Shown here: positions 8,489 to 17,297 of the stretch, in pieces
How the letters are laid out: every line of letters begins with the position of its first letter
How positions within the stretch are numbered: position 1 is the stretch's first letter
Source of the DNA: Microbacteriaceae bacterium VKM Ac-2855
GTDB lineage: Bacteria; Actinomycetota; Actinomycetes; Actinomycetales; Microbacteriaceae
DNA: 64,000 bases
Assembly (NCBI GenBank): GCA_013204985.1
Contig: JABMLG010000003.1
Coordinates: forward strand, 583,122 to 647,121
Reading direction: 5' to 3'
The notes under the pieces: model-generated
What the model was told of the DNA's origin: nothing
Database searches by the model: none
What the model saw: only the letters and a program-made list of their open reading frames with translations
Translations under genes and position numbers: made by a program

Positions 8489-8815
8489 TCAGGCGAGGTA
8501 CTCCACCTCGTCCGATACGCCGGAGTCGTCGGAACGCACCCGTCTCGACGGCGCCGGCGGATGCAGGAAGCGGATCACGACGAGTCCGATCACCGCGGCG
8601 ATACCGGCGAGGGCGCACGCGGGTGCCAGGTCGCGCAGCATCAGCCAGACGAAGACGTCGGTCGGGATTCCGGAATCCATCGAGAAGCCGAACTGGAACG
8701 CGTCCTGAACGAACGCCTCGAGCACCGGGACGGCGAGCATCACGGCCGCGAAGCCGGCGGTGGCGAGCGTCCAGCCGCGCCGCGCGTCGGCGCTCGCCGG
8801 AACTGCCGATGTCAC
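8489..8815 (-). CDS. Two-helix membrane protein, unknown function
   Basis: 108 residues. Two hydrophobic helices (LATAGFAAVMLAVPVLEAF at about 17-35 and APACALAGIAAVIGLVVIRF at about 64-83) flank an acidic, aromatic loop (QDAFQFGFSMDSGIPTDVF) that probably faces out. The tail is polar and acidic. The GTG start overlaps the upstream gene's stop (GTGA), so the two membrane proteins are probably made together. No family is recognised. Confidence 0.65.
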   Translation of the reverse strand: MTSAVPASADARRGWTLATAGFAAVMLAVPVLEAFVQDAFQFGFSMDSGIPTDVFVWLMLRDLAPACALAGIAAVIGLVVIRFLHPPAPSRRVRSDDSGVSDEVEYLA

Positions 8816-9360
8816 GGGCGTGCGCGGAGGACGTGCACCAGGAGTGCGGCACCGATCAGCAGGAACCCGGCGGTGAAGAGCGGCTGCGGGATGCTGTAGA
8901 GGATGGAGTTCAGGGCGGCGTCGCCCCTCGTGACGGTCACCATCCCGCCGTCGTAGTTCATCGAGTAATTGCGCAGTGTCGACCAGATGCTGGCGCCTGC
9001 GCCGATGGCGAGGAGCAGAACGGCGAATCCCCAGACCGGCACCAGCGAGCGACGGCGCGACGGCGACGTGCCCGGCGGTGCGGGCTCGCTCGGTGCTGGC
9101 TCGCTCAGTGCCGGCTCGCTCGGTGCCGGGCTGTTCTCGACCGGTGCCTGCGTGTGGTCGACCCGGGGCGCGGCCTCGGGCTCCGCTTCCAGGAGTTCGG
9201 TGAGCGACGACGGCGACCCATCAGGGGCGACCGCTCGTCGGGCACGCCGGCTGGTCGGCCCGGTGGCATCGCCGCCGCCGAATCCCCGCTGGAACACGGC
9301 GGGATGATTGGGGTCCAGCTCCGAGCTCTCGGCGCGATCGATTCGTGTGCGGTCCCTCAT
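8812..9360 (-). CDS. Membrane protein with long disordered N-terminus
   Basis: 182 residues from the ATG at 9358-9360, chosen because AAGGGGGAC lies just upstream; a longer in-frame start at 9447 has no such site. The first ~105 residues are polar and Pro/Glu/Ser-rich, with repeated PSEPA/LSEPA units. Two transmembrane helices follow (LVPVWGFAVLLLAIGAGASIW and LFTAGFLLIGAALLVHVL) around a loop that ends near IPQP. The gene pair with the 108-residue protein suggests a small membrane complex. Function unknown. Confidence 0.65.
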   Translation of the reverse strand: MRDRTRIDRAESSELDPNHPAVFQRGFGGGDATGPTSRRARRAVAPDGSPSSLTELLEAEPEAAPRVDHTQAPVENSPAPSEPALSEPAPSEPAPPGTSPSRRRSLVPVWGFAVLLLAIGAGASIWSTLRNYSMNYDGGMVTVTRGDAALNSILYSIPQPLFTAGFLLIGAALLVHVLRARP

Positions 9361-9469
9361 CCGTCCCCCTTCGACGATCGCAACGCCCACCTCATCGGTG
9401 GCGGCATCGTCCTCGTGAGCCGATTCTTCAGCATCTCCGGCCGTCACGCGTGAACCCTCACCGGTTTGC

Positions 9470-9475
9470 TACGAT
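9470..9475 (+). promoter_or_regulatory. -10 element of the glyA transcript
   Basis: TACGAT lies six to seven bases before the predicted start of the ZTP riboswitch fold, the distance expected between a -10 box and a transcription start. The -35 element is not obvious. Confidence 0.5.
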
Positions 9476-9477
9476 TG

Positions 9478-9580
9478 CGGCGTCGCGACTGGCGTTCGGA
9501 TGGGTGACCATCAGGGAGCGGCGAACCACTCCGGGAGATTCCTCCAGGACACTTTTCCTGCCGCACGCCTGGGTCGGAAC
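9478..9580 (+). promoter_or_regulatory. ZTP (pfl) riboswitch upstream of glyA
   Basis: The leader contains the hallmarks of the pfl/ZTP motif in order: CGCGACTGGCG at 9484-9494, a hairpin GATGG-GTGA-CCATC at 9499-9512, GGGAGCGGCG closing the first stem, a variable linker, and the 3' core CCGCACGCCTGGGT at 9561-9574. This aptamer class binds ZTP/ZMP, the alarmone of folate shortage, and in actinobacteria commonly precedes glyA, folD and purH. Here glyA starts at 9655 and folD follows. I expect ligand binding to raise glyA expression. I cannot distinguish transcriptional from translational control. Confidence 0.85.
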
Positions 9581-9654
9581 GGATACCGTTATTCGGGTTG
9601 CCCGCACACATCGTGGCGCGGGTGCCGCATCCGTTTCCCAGCCAAGGAGCGCCC

Positions 9655-10956
9655 GTGTCCTCAACCACCGCGTCGTCTGCCCACGCACCGTCCGCCCCCT
9701 CGACGTTCAACGAGCCCGTCTCGGTCGTCGATCCCGAGATCGCCGCCGTCCTCCAGCAGGAGCTCGACCGCCAGCGCGGCTACCTCGAGATGATCGCGAG
9801 TGAGAACTTCGTCCCGCGCTCCGTGCTCGAGTCGCAGGGTTCCGTGCTCACGAACAAGTACGCCGAGGGGTACCCCGGCCGCCGCTACTACGGCGGCTGC
9901 GAGTTCGTCGACGTCGCGGAGCAGCTGGCGATCGATCGCGCCAAGGCACTCTTCGGCGCCGAGTTCGCGAACGTCCAGCCCCACTCCGGCGCTACGGCCA
10001 ACGCCGCGGCGCTCGCCGCGTTGGTTCAGCCGGGCGACACCATCCTCGGTCTCGAGCTGGCGCACGGCGGCCACCTCACCCACGGCATGAAGCTGAACTT
10101 CTCGGGCAAGCTCTACAACGCCACCGCGTACGGTGTCGACCCGCAGACCTTCCGCATCGACATGGACGTGGTCCGTGAGAAGGCCCTCGAGGTGCGCCCC
10201 CAGGTGCTCATCGCCGGTTGGTCGGCCTACCCGCGCCACCTCGACTTCGAAGCGTTCCGCGCCATCGCCGACGAGGTCGGCGCCAAGCTCTGGGTCGACA
10301 TGGCGCACTTCGCCGGGCTCGTCGCCGCAGGCCTGCACCCGTCGCCGGTGCCGTACGCCGACGTCGTCACTACGACGGTGCACAAGACGCTCGCCGGTCC
10401 GCGTTCGGGCCTCATCCTGGCCAAGCAGGAGTACGCCAAGAAGCTCAACTCGGCCGTGTTCCCGGGCCAGCAGGGCGGCCCGCTGATGCACGTGATCGCC
10501 GCGAAGGCGACGGCGCTGAAGCTGGCCGGTGAGCCGGAGTTCGCCGACCGCCAGGCGCGCACCATCCGCGGCGCTCAGATCCTCGCCGAGCGTCTCACTG
10601 CCGCGGATGCGAAGGCGGAGGGCATCGACGTGCTCACCGGCGGCACCGACGTGCACCTGGTACTGGCCGACCTGCGCCACTCGCCCCTGGATGGCCAGCA
10701 GGCGGAAGACCGCCTGCACGAGGTGGGCATCACGGTGAACCGCAACTCCGTTCCGTTCGACCCGCGCCCGCCGATGGTCACCTCCGGCCTGCGTATCGGC
10801 ACCCCCGCCCTGGCGACCCGCGGTTTCGGCGACACGGAGTTCACCGAGGTCGCCGACGTCATCGCCGAAGCGCTCAAGCCCGCCGCCGACCTCGAGAAGC
10901 TGCGCGCCCGCGTCGCCCGTCTCACGGACGACTTCCCGCTCTACCCGGGTCTGTAA
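9655..10956 (+). CDS. glyA: Serine hydroxymethyltransferase
   Basis: 433 residues from the GTG at 9655, which follows AAGGAG. The PLP enzyme interconverts serine plus THF with glycine plus 5,10-methylene-THF, the main source of one-carbon units. Landmarks: [53 protein letters not shown], and [14 protein letters not shown] with the PLP-binding Lys near residue 244. The C-terminal region with [15 protein letters not shown] is intact. It sits behind a ZTP riboswitch and 116 bp before folD, which uses its product. Confidence 0.97.
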   Translation: MSSTTASSAHAPSAPSTFNEPVSVVDPEIAAVLQQELDRQRGYLEMIASENFVPRSVLESQGSVLTNKYAEGYPGRRYYGGCEFVDVAEQLAIDRAKALFGAEFANVQPHSGATANAAALAALVQPGDTILGLELAHGGHLTHGMKLNFSGKLYNATAYGVDPQTFRIDMDVVREKALEVRPQVLIAGWSAYPRHLDFEAFRAIADEVGAKLWVDMAHFAGLVAAGLHPSPVPYADVVTTTVHKTLAGPRSGLILAKQEYAKKLNSAVFPGQQGGPLMHVIAAKATALKLAGEPEFADRQARTIRGAQILAERLTAADAKAEGIDVLTGGTDVHLVLADLRHSPLDGQQAEDRLHEVGITVNRNSVPFDPRPPMVTSGLRIGTPALATRGFGDTEFTEVADVIAEALKPAADLEKLRARVARLTDDFPLYPGL

Positions 10957-10969
10957 CCACATCGTCCCT

Positions 10970-11038
10970 GCGAGGGACCGCCCTCGGTTCGGGGCCCCGC
11001 CGAGAGCGGGTCCCTCGAACCGACGTGGGGTCCCTCGC
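10970..11038. repeat. Dispersed palindrome, GCGAGGGACC family, copy 1
   Basis: An imperfect 69-bp palindrome whose ends read GCGAGGGACC and GGGGTCCCTCGC, with AGCGGGTCC just right of the centre. A second member lies at 47869-47939. Position between glyA and folD suggests an attenuating or processing hairpin, or simply a mobile palindromic element. Confidence 0.6.
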
Positions 11039-11072
11039 CGGGCTTCCACGCTTGATGACTGAGGAGTGCGGC

Positions 11073-11954
11073 ATGACGGCACAGGTATTGGACGGCGTCG
11101 CGACCGCGGCGGCCGTGAAGAGCGAGATCGCGGAGCGGGTCGCTGTTCTTAAGGCACAGGGCATCGTGCCTGGTCTCGGCACGCTCCTGGTGGGCGATGA
11201 CCCGGCCTCGCGTTCGTACGTCGCCGGCAAGCACCGCGACTGCGCCGAAGTCGGCATCGAGTCGATCCGCGTCGATCTGCCGGCGGATGCATCCGCGGCC
11301 GACATCGAGGCGGCGATCCGCGAGCTGAACGCGTCGGATGCCGTCACCGGATACATCATCCAGTTGCCGCTGCCGGACGGCATCGACGAGAATGCCATGC
11401 TCGAGTTGATGGATCCGGACAAGGATGCCGACGGACTGCACCCGACGAACCTCGGTCGTCTGGTGCTCGGAGTCGAGGGCGAATTGGCCTCCCCGCTGCC
11501 GTGCACGCCCAACGGCATCCTCGACATGCTGAACCGGCACGACATCCCCACCTCGGGCAAGCACGTCGTCGTCGTCGGCCGCGGACTCACGGTCGGCCGC
11601 CCGCTCGGGCTGATCTTCACGCGCAAGGGCATCGACGCCACCGTCACGCTCACGCACTCGCGGACGCAGAATCTCGCGGATGAGGTGCGCCGCGCCGACA
11701 TCGTCGTCGCGGCCGTCGGCGTCCCGGGTCTGATCAAGGCCGACTGGATCAAGCCCGGTGCTGCTGTGCTCGATGTGGGCATCACCCGGGTCGAGAATCC
11801 CGAGACCGGCAAGGCGAAGCTGACCGGCGATGTCGATCCCGGAGTGCGCGAGATCGCGGGCTGGCTCTCGCCCGTACCCGGCGGTGTCGGCCCGATGACT
11901 CGCGCCATGCTCATCCACAACGTGGTCACGGCCGCCGAGCGCGCTCTGGGTTGA
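11073..11954 (+). CDS. folD: Methylene-THF dehydrogenase / cyclohydrolase
   Basis: 293 residues, normal bifunctional FolD length. It oxidises 5,10-methylene-THF to methenyl-THF with NADP and hydrolyses that to 10-formyl-THF. The N-terminal catalytic domain has [17 protein letters not shown] with the Tyr/Lys pair and [12 protein letters not shown]; the dinucleotide domain has [17 protein letters not shown]; the end has [15 protein letters not shown]. The ATG follows GAGGAG. It works directly after GlyA, and PurU consumes its product. Confidence 0.97.
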   Translation: MTAQVLDGVATAAAVKSEIAERVAVLKAQGIVPGLGTLLVGDDPASRSYVAGKHRDCAEVGIESIRVDLPADASAADIEAAIRELNASDAVTGYIIQLPLPDGIDENAMLELMDPDKDADGLHPTNLGRLVLGVEGELASPLPCTPNGILDMLNRHDIPTSGKHVVVVGRGLTVGRPLGLIFTRKGIDATVTLTHSRTQNLADEVRRADIVVAAVGVPGLIKADWIKPGAAVLDVGITRVENPETGKAKLTGDVDPGVREIAGWLSPVPGGVGPMTRAMLIHNVVTAAERALG

Positions 11955-11959
11955 ACTCG

Positions 11960-11994
11960 GACCGCGCTGTCGCAGTGGATTCGGCAGCGCGGTC
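11960..11994. terminator. Hairpin between convergent folD and pxpC
   Basis: GACCGCGCTG (11960-11969) pairs with CAGCGCGGTC (11985-11994), a 10-bp perfect stem between the folD stop and the pxpC stop. It could end both transcripts. No long T-run is present, usual for this GC content. Confidence 0.55.
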
Positions 11995-12853
11995 AGCGCG
12001 TGAAGTGCACCGACTCACCCGGCGTCAGGTGGGCGAGCGCGTCCAGCGATCTCGACGCCACCACGGCGAGCACCGGGTAGCCGCCGGTCGCCGGATGATC
12101 GGGCCCGAAGATCACGGGCTCGCCCGACGGCGGCACCTGGATCGCTCCCGCGATCATCCCCTCGCTCGCGAGTTCACCCGTCCCGGCACGCCGCAACGGT
12201 TCGCCCATCAGCCGGATACCGCGGCGATCGGCCTGCGGCGACACCGTCCACGTCGTGTCGAGCAACCGCTGCCATGCGTCGGGCGCGAACCAGTCGAGCC
12301 GAGGGCCGCGTCGAACCGCGAGCGCGGTCGTTTCGCCGGGCGCCGGCCCGGGCGGGTCGAGCGGCATCCAATCGATGACCGGCACCGGGGTCGACGCGAT
12401 CCCGCTCGGAAGCACATCCCCGGCGCGCAGGCGCGGAGGTCCGAGCCCGGAGAGCGTGTCGGTCGAGCGCGAGCCGAGTTCGGTGGGTGCATCGATCCCG
12501 CCTCGGACGGCGAGGTAGCGGCGGAGTCCGCGCTCGACCGACCCGAACGCGAGCACGGATCCGACGGGTGCCCAGCGGGGGAGCGCCCAGTCGACGAGTC
12601 GTCCATCGAGCAGAGCGACCCCGCGCGCTCCGGTGATGGCGAACCAGGCGCCGCTCTGGAAGTGCACCTCGAGTCCGGCACCGAGAATCTCCAACCCGGC
12701 GGCGTCCTGCGGATTCCCGACCAGGCGATTCCCCGTGGTGAAGGAGCTGCGATCCATCGCTCCCGACCGTCCGACGCCGACGGCGCCGAATCCAGGTCGG
12801 CCGAGATCCTCGATCAGGGTCATCGCTCCCGGTACGAGGATGCGCAGGCTCAT
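11993..12853 (-). CDS. pxpC: 5-oxoprolinase subunit C
   Basis: 286 residues from the ATG at 12853, which overlaps the pxpB stop (ATGA). It is a KipA/PxpC protein: LVPGAMTLIEDLGRPGFGAVGVGRSGAMD at the N-terminus contains the family start, and GPDHPATGGYPVLAVV lies near the end. With PxpA and PxpB it forms the ATP-dependent enzyme that opens 5-oxoproline to glutamate. The open frame extends further upstream, but that part is the antisense-looking shadow of pxpB. Confidence 0.93.
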   Translation of the reverse strand: MSLRILVPGAMTLIEDLGRPGFGAVGVGRSGAMDRSSFTTGNRLVGNPQDAAGLEILGAGLEVHFQSGAWFAITGARGVALLDGRLVDWALPRWAPVGSVLAFGSVERGLRRYLAVRGGIDAPTELGSRSTDTLSGLGPPRLRAGDVLPSGIASTPVPVIDWMPLDPPGPAPGETTALAVRRGPRLDWFAPDAWQRLLDTTWTVSPQADRRGIRLMGEPLRRAGTGELASEGMIAGAIQVPPSGEPVIFGPDHPATGGYPVLAVVASRSLDALAHLTPGESVHFTR

Positions 12854-13497
12854 CCGCGCGCCTCGAAGCGGACGATCGCGCCCGGCTGCAGCAGCGCGGG
12901 CGGTTGCCGCGCACTGTCCCAGAGCGGCGCATCCGTGCGCCCGATCAGCTGCCAGCCGCCGGGGGAGACGCGGGGGTAGATCCCCGAGTAGCGTCCGGCA
13001 ACCGCGACCGACCCGGCGGGAACTGCGGTACGCGGAACCTCCAGGCGCGGGATCTCGGGCCACCGTTCGGTGGGCGACAGGTACGCGAAGCCGGGCGCGA
13101 AGCCGCCGAAGGCGACGACCCAGTCCTGGCCGGTGTGCTGCGCCACGAGCTCGGCCGATGTGAGATCGAGGGCGCCGGCGAGGTGATCGAGGTCGGCTCC
13201 GTCGTAGTCCACCACGATGCGGTGCTCGGCGCCCGCAGCCTGCGGCGTGGCCGTAGCGTTCGCCGCACTCGCCACGATCCAGCGGCGGGCGGCCTCCATC
13301 GTCAGGATGCGCGGCTCCAGCTGAACCAGAACGGTGCGCGCGGCAGGCACGAGGTCGAGCACTCCCGGCGGGCGGGCGGCATCGAGCGCGCGGTACAGCG
13401 CGATCGCCTCGGCTCCGTCGCGGACTTCGGCGAGAACGGCGCGGTCTCCGAACGGCAGCAGCCGCGGATGCAGAGGTGTCGAGCCTGCTTCGTTCAT
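12850..13497 (-). CDS. pxpB: 5-oxoprolinase subunit B
   Basis: 215 residues from the ATG at 13497, the first start with a family-like N-terminus (RLLPFGDRAVLAEV). The protein is a KipI/PxpB subunit: VVAFGGFAPGFAYLS and PAGSVAVAGRYSGIYPRVSPGGWQLIG are the characteristic conserved blocks, presumably the cyclophilin-like fold. Overlap with pxpC and a 40-bp gap from pxpA show one pxpABC operon. The role is cleavage of 5-oxoproline formed from glutamine or glutathione-like breakdown. Confidence 0.93.
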   Translation of the reverse strand: MNEAGSTPLHPRLLPFGDRAVLAEVRDGAEAIALYRALDAARPPGVLDLVPAARTVLVQLEPRILTMEAARRWIVASAANATATPQAAGAEHRIVVDYDGADLDHLAGALDLTSAELVAQHTGQDWVVAFGGFAPGFAYLSPTERWPEIPRLEVPRTAVPAGSVAVAGRYSGIYPRVSPGGWQLIGRTDAPLWDSARQPPALLQPGAIVRFEARG

Positions 13498-13537
13498 TCG
13501 ACGCCGCTGTTTCGGCCGGTACACACGCGGGCGGCGT

Positions 13538-14299
13538 TCACGCGAGCGGTGCGAGTGTGATCCCCGCCGCGCGGAGGGCGTCGCGGACCTCGAGCGCCAT
13601 CCGGACAGCGCCCGGGGTGTCGCCGTGGAAGCACAACGAATCGACGGTGATCTCGATCGTCTCACCGGTGAGCGCCACTGTGGTGCCGTGCCGCACCATG
13701 GCCACGGCACGAGCCGCGATGCCGTCGCCCTCGCTGAGCACGGAGCCGTGCACGGAGCGCGGTACGAGCGTGCCACCGGCGGTGTAGGCGCGGTCGACGA
13801 AGGCCTCGTGGCGGATGCGGAGACCGCGACGCTCGGACGCTTCGTGGATCGCCGAACCCGTCAGGCCGAGGACGGCGAGCGTCGAGTCCACGTCGGCGAC
13901 CGCCGAGGCGACGGCCTCAGCCTGCTCCACGTCGCGCACGATGCGGTTGTACAGCGCGCCGTGGGGTTTCACGTACTGCACACGGGTGCCGGCCGCTCGC
14001 GCGGCGGCGCTGATCGCTCCGAGCTGGTAGACGACGTCCGCGTACAGCTCGTCCGGCGTGACGGGGATGTCGCGTCGGCCGAAGCCGATCAGGTCGCGGT
14101 ACGACACGTGGGCGCCGATCGCGACCGCGCGTTCTGCCGCCGCGCGGCAGGTCGCGAGCATGATCGACGGATCGCCGGCGTGAAAACCGCAGGCGATATT
14201 GGCGCTGGTGACGACATCGAGCATCGCGGTGTCGTCGCCCGACGACCAGGCCCCGAATCCCTCGCCCAGATCGGCGTTCAGGTCTATTCGACGGCTCAT
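13538..14299 (-). CDS. pxpA: 5-oxoprolinase subunit A
   Basis: 253 residues, full-length LamB/YcsF family. The start MSRRIDLNADLGEGFG, then TSANIACGFHAGDPSIM, GAHVSYRDLIGFGRR, and VKPHGALYN carry the conserved metal/catalytic residues of this TIM-barrel-like deacetylase fold. First gene of the pxpABC operon. A TAGGCT box lies exactly six bases before the ATG, implying a leaderless message. Some family members were earlier called lactam-utilization proteins; with both partner subunits adjacent, oxoprolinase is the best call. Confidence 0.94.
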   Translation of the reverse strand: MSRRIDLNADLGEGFGAWSSGDDTAMLDVVTSANIACGFHAGDPSIMLATCRAAAERAVAIGAHVSYRDLIGFGRRDIPVTPDELYADVVYQLGAISAAARAAGTRVQYVKPHGALYNRIVRDVEQAEAVASAVADVDSTLAVLGLTGSAIHEASERRGLRIRHEAFVDRAYTAGGTLVPRSVHGSVLSEGDGIAARAVAMVRHGTTVALTGETIEITVDSLCFHGDTPGAVRMALEVRDALRAAGITLAPLA

Positions 14300-14385
14300 G
14301 CTCCGAGCCTACGGTCCACCGCTGCCACGATGCATCCGCCGGGTCTCGCGCCGATCGGTCACGCTCGGATTGGTACCGTGATCGC

Positions 14386-14868
14386 ATGGTGAATCGCGAT
14401 CATCCCGCCGTCGACCGTGTCAGCCGCGCGCTCGCTGAGCAGGGGGTGTCGGCCGAGGTGCGCTGGCTCGACGGCGCAGCGACGACAGCGACGCAGGCCG
14501 CTGCTGCGCTCGGCATCGAGCCGGGCCAGATCGCGAACTCTCTGGTGTTCCTGCTCGACGGAGCGCCGCTGCTGGTGTTGACCAGCGGATCGCACCGGGT
14601 CGACACCGCCTGGTTGGGCGAGCGCCTCGCCGGCACGATCTCGCGAGCCTCCGCATCCGTCGTGAAGGAGGCCACCGGCCAGGTGATCGGAGGCGTTGCA
14701 CCGCTCGGTCACCCCAGCCCGATCCGGACACTGGTGGATGAGGCGCTCGCTCGCTATGACGTCGTGTGGGCCGCAGCCGGCCACGCGCACACCGTGTTCG
14801 CGATCGGTTACGACGACCTGGTGCGCGTCACCGGCGGCGAGCCGGCGCGAGTGACCCCCGAGGATTGA
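14386..14868 (+). CDS. YbaK/EbsC-type aminoacyl-tRNA deacylase
   Basis: 160 residues, the size of a free-standing prolyl-tRNA-editing-like domain. These proteins hydrolyse mischarged tRNAs such as Cys-tRNA(Pro) or Ala-tRNA(Pro). Visible family features are AAALGIEPGQIANSLVF with the conserved Lys position replaced by Asn, VKEATGQVIGGVAPLGH, and WAAAGHAHTVFAI near the end. Substrate cannot be fixed. A TACCGT box six bases before the ATG suggests a leaderless transcript divergent from pxpA. Confidence 0.85.
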   Translation: MVNRDHPAVDRVSRALAEQGVSAEVRWLDGAATTATQAAAALGIEPGQIANSLVFLLDGAPLLVLTSGSHRVDTAWLGERLAGTISRASASVVKEATGQVIGGVAPLGHPSPIRTLVDEALARYDVVWAAAGHAHTVFAIGYDDLVRVTGGEPARVTPED

Positions 14869-14869
14869 C

Positions 14870-16042
14870 TCAGGCTCGGCCGGCTCCATCGGCAGCGGTC
14901 ACGAGGAACAGCTCCGGAGTCGTGAAGCCGGCATCGGCGAACGCCGCGAGTACCGCGGTGCGCACCTCGCCCTCGCGTTCGACCGGGGTCAGAGCGATCG
15001 CCGCGCCGCCGAATCCGCCTCCGGTCATTCGGGCACCGATCGCCCCGGCGCCGCGTGCTGCGACCACGGCCGTGTCGAGCTCGGGCACCGAGATCTCGAA
15101 GTCGTCGCGCAGCGAGAGGTGACCGGCGTCGAGGATCGGACCGATCGCGGCCGGACCGTGCTCGCGGAGGGTGCGTACCGTGTCGAGCACACGCGCGTTC
15201 TCGGTGATCACATGCTTCACACGCCGGTAGGTCACGTCGTCGAGCAGCTCGGCTGCGCGCGGCAGATCGTCGACCGAGAGGTCGCGCAGAGACCCGACCC
15301 CCAGTGCCTCCGCCCCCGCCTCGCAGGAGGCCCGGCGGTCTGCGTAACCACCCGTCGCGTGCGCATGCGAGACCTTGGTGTCGATGATCAACAGCACCAA
15401 CCCGGCCTCCTCGAAGCCGAGTGGGATCACTTCCGTGTCGAGGCTGCGGCAGTCGAGGAAGACGGCCTCGTCGCGCTGCCCGAAGAGGGAAGCGCACTCG
15501 TCCATGATCCCGGTCGGGGCACCGACGGCCGTATTCTCGGCGCGCTGCCCCACCCGAGCGAGCGTCGCCCGGTCGAGACCGAGGTTCCAGAGCTCGTCGA
15601 TCGCGACGGCGACGGCGCACAGCAGCGCTGCCGAGCTCGAGAGGCCGGCCCCCACCGGCACGTCGGAGTCGATATAGATATCGAAGCCCTGGCGCTCGGC
15701 GAGGTCGGCGCCGTACTCGCCGAGCGCCCACAGCACGCCGAGCGGATACGCGGCCCAGCCCTCGAAGCGACCTTCTGCCACCTCGTCGAGCGAGACCTCG
15801 GCTGACTCCGTCGAGAACGCGGAGGCGATTCGTACCGTTCGGTCGGCACGCGCGGCGACCGCGACGGCCGTGGCCCGATCGATCGCGAAGGGGAAGACGA
15901 AGCCGTCGTTGTAATCGGTGTGTTCGCCGATCAGGTTCACCCGCCCAGGGGCGGCCCAGACGCCGTCCGGCGCGCTGTCGTAGCGCTTCTCGAAATCGCT
16001 CGTCGCGCGCTGCGCGAGGCTCTGCAGGGTGCCGGCGGTCAT
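14870..16042 (-). CDS. galK: Galactokinase
   Basis: 390 residues from the ATG at 16042, overlapping the galT stop (ATGA). A GHMP kinase phosphorylating galactose at C1. The galactokinase signature GRVNLIGEHTDYNDGFVFP is at about residues 33-51, the ATP loop PVGAGLSSSAAL follows, TGIMDECASLFG carries the catalytic Asp region, and GARMTGGGFGGAAIAL is the third motif. It converges with the YbaK-like gene with one base between stops. Confidence 0.96.
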   Translation of the reverse strand: MTAGTLQSLAQRATSDFEKRYDSAPDGVWAAPGRVNLIGEHTDYNDGFVFPFAIDRATAVAVAARADRTVRIASAFSTESAEVSLDEVAEGRFEGWAAYPLGVLWALGEYGADLAERQGFDIYIDSDVPVGAGLSSSAALLCAVAVAIDELWNLGLDRATLARVGQRAENTAVGAPTGIMDECASLFGQRDEAVFLDCRSLDTEVIPLGFEEAGLVLLIIDTKVSHAHATGGYADRRASCEAGAEALGVGSLRDLSVDDLPRAAELLDDVTYRRVKHVITENARVLDTVRTLREHGPAAIGPILDAGHLSLRDDFEISVPELDTAVVAARGAGAIGARMTGGGFGGAAIALTPVEREGEVRTAVLAAFADAGFTTPELFLVTAADGAGRA

Positions 16043-17211
16043 CGGCCGTCCTCCTCGGTGTTGTCGGGTGCGGATGCGGTCGTGGCGTCGGCGCGGGCGA
16101 TCGCCGCGCGCAGGGCCTCCGCCGCTACTTCGGGCAGGACGTCGCCGATGAAGGCGCCCATCGCCGCCTCGCTGCCCGCGAGGTACTTCAGCTTGGTCGC
16201 GGCGCGGCGCGGCGAGGTGATCTGCAGCATGAGGCGGACATCGTCGCGGTGCTCGTGCACCGGCGCCTGGTGCCAGGCCGCGATGTACGGCGTCGGGCTG
16301 TCGTAGAGGGCATCGATTCCGCGCAGCACGCGCTGGTAGAGCGCACCCAGCTCGTCGCGCTCCTCGGGGGTCGTTCCGGCGAGATCGGCGATGTGGCGAT
16401 GCGGCAGCACGTGCACCTCCAGCGGCCAGCGAGCAGCGAACGGCACGAAGGCGCTCCAGTACTCGCCGCGCACCAGCATCCGCTCGCCGGCCTGTTCGAA
16501 GGCGAGGACGTCGGCGAAGAAGCTCGGTCCGTAGGCCTCGACGGAGGCGAGCAGCCTCGTCGTGCGCGGGGTGATGTACGGGTAGGAGTAGATCTGGCCG
16601 TGCGGGTGGTGCAGCGTCACGCCGATCGCCTCGCCGCGGTTCTCGAACGGGAACACCTGACGCACGCCCGGCAATGCCGACAGCGCCGCGACCCGATCGG
16701 CCCACGCCTCGATCACGGTGCGGGCTCGTGACGCGCTGAGGGTGGCGAACGAACCCTCGTGCTCGGGACTGAAGCAGACGACCTCGCACCGGCCGACGCT
16801 GGTGCGCTCACGACCGAGGCCGATCTCGCGCAGATCGGCGGCAGAACGGGGCGCATCGTCGTCCTCGAGCAGTGGGCCGAACGAGGGGGAGCGGTTCTCG
16901 AACACGGCGACGTCGTAGTTCGCCGGCACTTCGGACGGGTTCGTCGGCGAGGCCGGAGCGAGCGGATCCAGCTCCGCAGGCGGCAAGAAGACGCGGTTCT
17001 GGCGTGCGGACGCGATCGAGACCCATTCGCCGGTGAGCACGTCCTGGCGCATCCGCGCCGTGCTCGGGCGCGGGTCGAGGACCCGGGCGTCGGCCGCCCG
17101 TTCCGGCGGCAGCGCGGTGTCGGCGTCGTCGAAGTAGAGGAGTTCGCGGCCGTCGGCCAGCACGTGCGGCCGTTTGACGATGCCGCCGGTGAGTGTGATC
17201 GCTGCATTCAT
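16039..17211 (-). CDS. galT: Galactose-1-phosphate uridylyltransferase
   Basis: 390 residues. It transfers UMP from UDP-glucose to galactose-1-phosphate. The active-site HPHGQIYSYPYI (nucleophilic second His) is present, as are RMRQDVLTGEWV near the start and AAWHQAPVH in the second HIT-like half. First gene of galTK. The promoter region to its right contains a long dyad shared with the divergent DeoR-family gene. Confidence 0.95.
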   Translation of the reverse strand: MNAAITLTGGIVKRPHVLADGRELLYFDDADTALPPERAADARVLDPRPSTARMRQDVLTGEWVSIASARQNRVFLPPAELDPLAPASPTNPSEVPANYDVAVFENRSPSFGPLLEDDDAPRSAADLREIGLGRERTSVGRCEVVCFSPEHEGSFATLSASRARTVIEAWADRVAALSALPGVRQVFPFENRGEAIGVTLHHPHGQIYSYPYITPRTTRLLASVEAYGPSFFADVLAFEQAGERMLVRGEYWSAFVPFAARWPLEVHVLPHRHIADLAGTTPEERDELGALYQRVLRGIDALYDSPTPYIAAWHQAPVHEHRDDVRLMLQITSPRRAATKLKYLAGSEAAMGAFIGDVLPEVAAEALRAAIARADATTASAPDNTEEDGR

Positions 17212-17234
17212 GACCCGCTCAGACTACGACCTGG

Positions 17235-17271
17235 CTTGCGAAAAGGAAAGTCGAACTTTCGCTTTGGCAAG
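17235..17271. promoter_or_regulatory. 37-bp dyad, candidate DeoR-family operator
   Basis: A palindrome centred on 17253: inner arms GAAAGT (17246-17251) and ACTTTC (17255-17260) around CGA, outer arms CTTGC (17235-17239) and GCAAG (17267-17271). It lies between divergent galT and the DeoR-family regulator. A/T-rich TTTCG-like half-sites are typical for this regulator family, so the neighbour probably binds here. Confidence 0.7.
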
Positions 17272-17297
17272 TCGGGCCCGATGCGGGACGATGGGGC

